Shown piece after piece: positions 1 through 3,658 of a stretch of DNA of 6,537 nt; position 1 is the first letter of the stretch; every line of letters begins with the position of its first letter. Under the pieces are notes generated by a model. That model saw only the letters and a list, made by a program, of their open reading frames with translations. It had not been told where the DNA came from and did not search any database. The position numbers and the translations under genes were made by a program. Origin of the DNA: Candidatus Rhabdochlamydia sp. (GTDB lineage: Bacteria; Chlamydiota; Chlamydiia; Chlamydiales; Rhabdochlamydiaceae); NCBI GenBank assembly GCA_030044075.1, contig JASHWM010000068.1, positions 1 through 6,537 of the forward strand, read 5' to 3'.

Positions 1-316
1 GATTCAACTCTGCTAAAATAGTATTGTATGCAGGAAGGCTGAATACTGCAGTTGAAACCGGTTGGAGCCTAAACAGCTGCTTTTGCTTTTCGACGTCCCC
101 TTTTTTCTGGGCTTCGTTCCAGGTGTTTGCGCACATCTGCCCGATTGCGGGGGTAAATGTACATGCAGAGTTCAAAAGGTCCATTCTTTTAACAAAGATA
201 CTTTTGGCTTTATAAGCGCCTACAGCGATATCTGCCGCCTGTTTGTGGCCTGATCCTCCTGAAGACTCAAGAAGTAATACTGAGCTTATCCCTACCGTAT
301 CTATAATTCCTGACAT
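1..316 (-). CDS. N-terminal part of a probable MGDG-synthase/MurG-like glycosyltransferase (runs off the left edge)
   Basis: The minus strand is open from an ATG at 316-314 to the window edge, giving 105 codons with no stop. The protein begins MSGIIDTVGISSVLLLESSG. A hydrophobic strand (residues 12-17) is followed by SSGGSGHKQAA (18-28), which resembles the glycine-rich GGGHxxAA loop that opens the N-terminal domain of monogalactosyldiacylglycerol synthases and MurG-type GT-B glycosyltransferases. The family is known for moving a sugar from a nucleotide-sugar donor to a lipid acceptor at the membrane face. The nucleotide-sugar-binding C-terminal half lies outside the window, so donor and acceptor cannot be judged. 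No signal peptide is seen. The start is preceded by very AT-rich DNA with no clear Shine-Dalgarno. The next in-frame stop upstream leaves no other ATG, GTG or TTG. I am confident that it is a gene and moderately confident of the family. Confidence 0.6.
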   Translation of the reverse strand, partial: MSGIIDTVGISSVLLLESSGGSGHKQAADIAVGAYKAKSIFVKRMDLLNSACTFTPAIGQMCANTWNEAQKKGDVEKQKQLFRLQPVSTAVFSLPAYNTILAELN

Positions 317-442
317 AAAATAAACTACTTTTATTATTAAGGAATATAAATTTTAATTTATTATAATAAAAAAACTCAAATATATTTTTTAATTATTGTA
401 ATAAATTAATTTAATTATAAATTAATATTTGTAATTATTTAA
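317..442. other. Extremely AT-rich intergenic tract
   Basis: Counting directly, only 8 of these 126 bases are G or C. The tract lies immediately upstream of the glycosyltransferase-like gene that reads leftward, so it probably contains that gene's promoter. A perfect TATAAT on the minus strand (365-360) sits about 44 bases before its ATG. In such AT-rich DNA this hexamer is expected by chance, and no good -35 accompanies it, so I do not call a promoter. No open frame of note is present. Confidence 0.7.
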
Positions 443-576
443 TGATCAAGTAGTTAGATAGCTGAACTGGAGAGGGTGTAACTTACTGGCCTTTAGGAGC
501 TTGTGCAAGAGAGGGAAATAAGATTGCAACCTTCTAATTCTGTTGTCTTTAGAAAAAAGGTTATTTTAGAGGAAAT
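443..576. other. Intergenic block with no recognisable gene
   Basis: This stretch has ordinary base composition, in sharp contrast to the AT tract beside it. I found no tRNA (no GTTCGANTC-like T-arm and no acceptor pairing), no start-to-stop frame with a plausible ribosome site, and no long repeat. The longest suggestive frame is on the minus strand between stops, bases 449-565 (39 codons, containing RLQSYFPLLHKLLKASKLH). It lacks a usable start and matches no family I recognise. The block could be the 3' flank of udk, a decayed gene or a small RNA; the sequence alone does not decide. Confidence 0.4.
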
Positions 577-604
577 GGGCCTGCAAAAAGAGACGTGCAG
601 GCCC
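577..604 (-). terminator. Hairpin just past the udk stop, probable terminator
   Basis: GGGCCTGCA (577-585) and TGCAGGCCC (596-604) form a perfect 9-bp GC-rich stem around a 10-base loop. The hairpin begins 9 bases after the udk stop codon, where a transcription terminator is expected. On the udk strand the bases after the stem (ATTTCCTCTAAAAT) make only a poor U-run, so termination may be inefficient or may need a factor. The stem could instead protect the 3' end of the mRNA. Confidence 0.6.
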
Positions 605-613
605 CTATTTATT

Positions 614-1309
614 CTATTGGGTTGAGGCCACATGGACCTTTTGGTCGGTTATCTCTTCTTTGATCCTTGAGAGGATTAGATTGAGGGCAGCTACGTTCTT
701 GCCTCCTCTTGGGACGATCAGGTCAGCATACTTTTTGCTAGGCTCTACAAAGGTCTCATGGGAGGGTTTTACAGACCTTAGGTAATGGTTGCGGATATTG
801 ATAAAATCCCGCCCCCGCTCGTTCATATCCCTCTCTATTCTTCGAAGCAGGCGCTCATCGCCATCGGCGTCGATATAGATCTTCAGGTCTAGGAGCTCCC
901 GGATTTCAGGGACCGCAAGAACCAGAAACCCCTCAACGATAATTACTTGGGAAGGATGGAGGATGTTCGTCCCCTTTTCTCTTGTATGGGATGTGAAATT
1001 ATAGACCGGCTGGTCGACCGACTCCCCGTTTTTGAGCTTGATGATCTGCTCTTTTAAAAGCTCGAAGTCGATTGCCTGAGGTTGATCAAAATTGTTTTTT
1101 TCCCTTTGTTCAGGGGTAAGATGGGAGAGGTCTCGATAGTAATTGTCCTGGGTGACAAGAGTGGACTGATTGGGGAACGCCTCTTTAATTTGCATGGCAA
1201 GTGTGGTTTTTCCAGATCCTGTTCCGCCGCTAATTCCAATGACGATTTTGTCTTTTGCAAATGCAGCCGTAATAAACCCAAGGAAAAAAATAAATATTAA
1301 TTTATGCAT
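614..1309 (-). CDS. udk: Uridine kinase with an N-terminal signal peptide
   Basis: Uridine kinases phosphorylate uridine and cytidine to UMP and CMP with a nucleoside triphosphate, in pyrimidine salvage. The 231-residue product has the family landmarks in order: P-loop GGTGSGKT (28-35), nucleoside-site DNYYRDLS (55-62), NFDQPQAID (73-81), YNFTSHTR (103-110), Walker-B-like VIIVEG (122-127), an arginine-rich lid ending NERGRD (152-168), and FVEPSKKYADLIVPRGG (187-203). No key motif is broken, so an active enzyme is expected. The oddity is the start. Residues 1-18, MHKLIFIFFLGFITAAFA, form a classic signal peptide (one lysine, a hydrophobic core, an AFA cleavage site), and the remaining 213 residues match a normal cytoplasmic Udk in length. 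No ATG, GTG or TTG occurs in frame between this start and the P-loop. I chose the ATG at 1309-1307 because GAAGG lies 5 bases upstream; an in-frame TTG four codons earlier (1321-1319) would only lengthen the n-region. It is divergent from the efflux operon. Confidence 0.9.
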   Translation of the reverse strand: MHKLIFIFFLGFITAAFAKDKIVIGISGGTGSGKTTLAMQIKEAFPNQSTLVTQDNYYRDLSHLTPEQREKNNFDQPQAIDFELLKEQIIKLKNGESVDQPVYNFTSHTREKGTNILHPSQVIIVEGFLVLAVPEIRELLDLKIYIDADGDERLLRRIERDMNERGRDFINIRNHYLRSVKPSHETFVEPSKKYADLIVPRGGKNVAALNLILSRIKEEITDQKVHVASTQ

Positions 1310-1493
1310 GTAGACCTTCAAATTTTGTAATTGTCAAATGTGGTTTTCGAAAAAGGATACGAAATTCATATTTTTCTTGGAATTTTTTTTTAGAAGCACA
1401 GCTTATCTTTTGGGCAGTAATTTTCACTTCTATACTTTAATAGGCCTTTTTCTTATCATTTCCCATTTGGTTTTCAAATTCTGGATCGGAATC
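1310..1493. promoter_or_regulatory. Divergent intergenic region between udk and the efflux operon
   Basis: These 184 bases separate two genes read in opposite directions and must carry both promoters. The region is AT-rich with T-runs. It includes a perfect 10-base palindrome TTTTCGAAAA (1344-1353) that could be an operator, though nothing else supports that. GAAGG at 1319-1315 on the minus strand is the ribosome site for udk. I could not identify a convincing udk promoter; a minus-strand TATGAA (1370-1365) is a weak -10 candidate. Confidence 0.55.
1410..1436 (+). promoter_or_regulatory. Candidate sigma70-type promoter for the efflux operon
   Basis: TATACT at 1431-1436 differs from the TATAAT consensus at one position. 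It would start transcription near 1443 and leave a leader of about 50 bases before the ATG at 1494. The -35 is poor: TTGGGC (1410-1415) keeps only the TTG and the spacer is a short 15 bases. If this promoter is used, translation cannot begin at the upstream in-frame ATG at 1338, which supports the 1494 start. Confidence 0.35.
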
Positions 1494-2801
1494 ATGTCTG
1501 CTTTCTATAAGGCTTTTTCTTTGAAAATCAACCTCTCGTTGGTTCGATTCACAATATTATTTTGTCTCTCATTTCTTCTATGCGGAAGTGTTTTTTCCAC
1601 TCATGCGACCTACTCCATAGAAGAATGTGTAGCTCTTGCGAAGACAAACAACGCAAGGATTGCCATAGCCCAGTCCAAGATTACATACGCAAGGGCCGTC
1701 AAGGATGAGATGCGCTCTGCCCTTCTTCCGCATGTATCGCTTGAGGGTGTTTGGGACAATAACAACCGATCGCTTTCTGGCGACCTCACACAGTTTATCG
1801 ATTTTCGTTCGAAGGCAGCGATCGGGATATCGACCACATGGGGGCTATGGGATTTTGGTTCGAGCCTCAAGAAATTTAAGGCAAGCAAATATCGGATTGA
1901 CGCTTCAGAGCTTCAAAGCCAATACACTTCCCTTGTTGTAGAAGAACAGGTGAGGACCACTTACTTAAGTGCACTTGAAAATGAAAAAATTGCAGTCGTC
2001 TTAGAAAGCTCTATAAAAACATTGAAGCAGCAGCTTGCTACCTCGCACGCACTTTTTGAACAGGGACTGGTAAAATACACCGATGTCCTAACAGTCCAGG
2101 TCCAACTCTCGGAAGAAGAAAAAAGGCTCATCCAAGCAAAAAATGAGGTGCTCAACCGGAAAATGGAGTTGAACCACTTGATCGGGCTTCCCGTTTTTGA
2201 AACGATCTTGCTGCAAGATATCCCTGAGGGCATTTGCATGTTTTCGTATGACCATGTGTTTGATTATGCGCTCCAGAATAGGCCGGACCTTTTAGCCCTT
2301 CGAAAACAGTTAGAGGCCCTGAAGCTTGACAGACTAGGCGTGAGGCTGAGCGTTGCACCAAAGCTGTATGCCTTTGCCAATGGCAACCTTTCTGGAGATG
2401 AGGCTGCGATCTCAGGAGGCCTTGGAATGAAGATCGATCTGTATGAGGGAGGGCAAAGGGAAGCGAAACTGGACCGGTTAGATTCCGAAATCAGGGAACT
2501 TTCTGAGACCCTTGAAGATTTAAATGCAGTTGTTGCAGTGGACATCAAAACAGTTTTTTTGCGGCTCGACGAGATCAGAAAAAGCATGGAGATTGACAAA
2601 GAAGCGCTCGTTCTTGCAGAAAAGAACCTCCGCGATACCATGGACTTTTATGGACAAGGTTCTCTTTCGATCAATGATGTCCTCATATCCGAGGGTCAAT
2701 TGACCTTTGTGAAAAAGAATTTTTATTCGAGCCTTTACAGGTCTCATATGGCTTGTGCGCGACTTGTCACTTTGACAGGCGGGCTTTCTCCCAACTTTTA
2801 A
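1494..2801 (+). CDS. TolC-type outer-membrane efflux channel protein (OEP family)
   Basis: This is the outer-membrane factor of the efflux operon: a trimeric beta-barrel with a periplasmic alpha-barrel through which the RND/adaptor pair expels substrate. With the ATG at 1494 it is 435 residues, a usual length for the family. Residues 1-38 form a signal peptide (lysines at 6 and 11, a hydrophobic core around 19-34, cleavage after STHA). The two OEP repeats are visible: SIEECVALA (41-49), ALLPHVSLEG (76-85), WGLWDFGSS (116-124) and FEQGLVKYTDVLTVQVQL (188-205), then RPDLLALRKQLEAL (263-276), LYEGGQREAKL (316-326) and YGQGSLSINDVLISEGQL (386-403). Long alpha-helical stretches lie between them. 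The frame is also open from an ATG at 1338, but those 52 extra codons are Phe-rich and unlike an OEP start. No lipobox cysteine is evident, since the residue before C30 is Leu. It ends 16 bases before the adaptor gene. Confidence 0.88.
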   Translation: MSAFYKAFSLKINLSLVRFTILFCLSFLLCGSVFSTHATYSIEECVALAKTNNARIAIAQSKITYARAVKDEMRSALLPHVSLEGVWDNNNRSLSGDLTQFIDFRSKAAIGISTTWGLWDFGSSLKKFKASKYRIDASELQSQYTSLVVEEQVRTTYLSALENEKIAVVLESSIKTLKQQLATSHALFEQGLVKYTDVLTVQVQLSEEEKRLIQAKNEVLNRKMELNHLIGLPVFETILLQDIPEGICMFSYDHVFDYALQNRPDLLALRKQLEALKLDRLGVRLSVAPKLYAFANGNLSGDEAAISGGLGMKIDLYEGGQREAKLDRLDSEIRELSETLEDLNAVVAVDIKTVFLRLDEIRKSMEIDKEALVLAEKNLRDTMDFYGQGSLSINDVLISEGQLTFVKKNFYSSLYRSHMACARLVTLTGGLSPNF

Positions 2802-2817
2802 GGAGTCTTTTCAAACA

Positions 2818-3648
2818 ATGAAATCCAATTTTATTAGCTTACTTCTCCCTTGTTTTGCGATGACATGCTGCAGTTTTGCTGAAGAAAGGCCTGCTGCAAA
2901 AAGCCCATCGGAGCTTTCCTACCCCGTCACAGGGACCCTCTACCCCTTTTTATTGACAAAGATCGGCTCGCAGGTTTCTGGAAAGGTCCAAGATGTTTTT
3001 GTTGAAGTTGGAGATACGGTTGAAAAAGACCAGGTCCTTTTGACACTCGATCCTGTTTTTTTTGAGCTCGAGAAAAAACAGCAGCAAGTAGCTGTTGAAC
3101 TTGCAAAAGTGTCCTATGAGGAAGCAAACCTGGAATTTACCCGCATGAAAAACCTTTGGAACAAAGAAATTGGCGGCACCCCTTCGATCTCAAAAAAACA
3201 GTTTGATGATGCGGAGGCGCGGTTCAAACAAAAAAAACTCCTCCTGGAGCAGGCCGAGATCCAATTAGAATACTGCGTAAAGCGGCTTGAGGAAACAAAT
3301 ATCAAGGCTCCTTATAAGGGAGTGATCACAAAACGCCATGTCGACCCGGGTGAATCAGTGACGGTCATGCCCGCTGTCGAGCTCTTTGAGATCATCGATC
3401 CTTCAAAGCTCATCCTCGAGTTTTCCTTGCCGCAAGAAATGCTGGAAATGGTAAGGCCAGGCCTTCCTATTTCTGCATCCATTGAAGGAAAAAAAAGCTT
3501 TGTCGAAGGAAAAATTGATAAGGTCTTTCCCGAAGTGGAGATCGCTAACAGGTGTTTTAAATGCCGAGTGGTGATTAATAATATCGGATACGGGCTAAAA
3601 CCCGGTTCTTATGTGACCGCAAAAATTGTCCTGCCTGAGAGAAAATAG
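2818..3648 (+). CDS. Short periplasmic adaptor (HlyD/AcrA-type membrane fusion protein) of the RND pump
   Basis: Adaptors of this family join the RND pump to the TolC-like channel. Residues 1-21 form a signal peptide ending SFA before EE; no lipobox fits, so a soluble periplasmic form is likelier than a lipoprotein. The first lipoyl half is at about 48-79 (GSQVSGKVQDVFVEVGDTVE), an alpha-helical hairpin at about 80-158, the second lipoyl half at about 160-193 (TNIKAPYKGVITKRHVDPGE), and a beta-barrel domain at about 194-272, ending GLKPGSYVTAKI. The protein stops at 276 residues, just after the barrel, so the membrane-proximal domain that brings AcrA-type adaptors to about 350-400 residues is absent. 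The hairpin tip carries RMKNL (109-113), close to the RLxxL channel-docking motif, followed by extra residues GGTPS before ISKKQFDDA. AAGGAG at 2800-2805, overlapping the stop of the gene before, is its ribosome site, with a longish 12-base spacer. Confidence 0.87.
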   Translation: MKSNFISLLLPCFAMTCCSFAEERPAAKSPSELSYPVTGTLYPFLLTKIGSQVSGKVQDVFVEVGDTVEKDQVLLTLDPVFFELEKKQQQVAVELAKVSYEEANLEFTRMKNLWNKEIGGTPSISKKQFDDAEARFKQKKLLLEQAEIQLEYCVKRLEETNIKAPYKGVITKRHVDPGESVTVMPAVELFEIIDPSKLILEFSLPQEMLEMVRPGLPISASIEGKKSFVEGKIDKVFPEVEIANRCFKCRVVINNIGYGLKPGSYVTAKIVLPERK

Positions 3649-3658
3649 GAAGAAACTT

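Noticed and set aside
24..253. Two overlapping plus-strand frames of 63 codons each (24-215 and 62-253).
   Set aside because: They lie opposite the leftward glycosyltransferase-like gene, whose motif-bearing frame runs through the whole interval; neither has a ribosome site or recognisable motif.
443..576. A tRNA or known structured RNA in the gene-free block.
   Set aside because: No T-arm consensus, acceptor stem or anticodon arm could be folded; only short imperfect hairpins are present.
1315..1337. Perfect TTGACA on the minus strand (1337-1332) upstream of udk, as a -35 box.
   Set aside because: At the proper distance the -10 position falls on the udk start codon region (TCTACA), a poor match; a transcript starting there would lack the initiation region and no later start codon exists.
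1344..1353. Palindrome TTTTCGAAAA as an operator.
   Set aside because: It is short, low-complexity and occurs once; kept only as a remark in the intergenic entry.
1581..1590. Lipobox-like LLCG in the signal peptide of the TolC-like protein.
   Set aside because: Leucine precedes the cysteine, whereas Gly, Ala or Ser is required; cleavage after STHA is more plausible.
2848..2880. A lipoprotein signal in the adaptor (cysteines at residues 12, 17 and 18).
   Set aside because: The residues before each cysteine (LLP, AMT, MTC) do not fit the lipobox; cleavage after SFA by signal peptidase I fits better.
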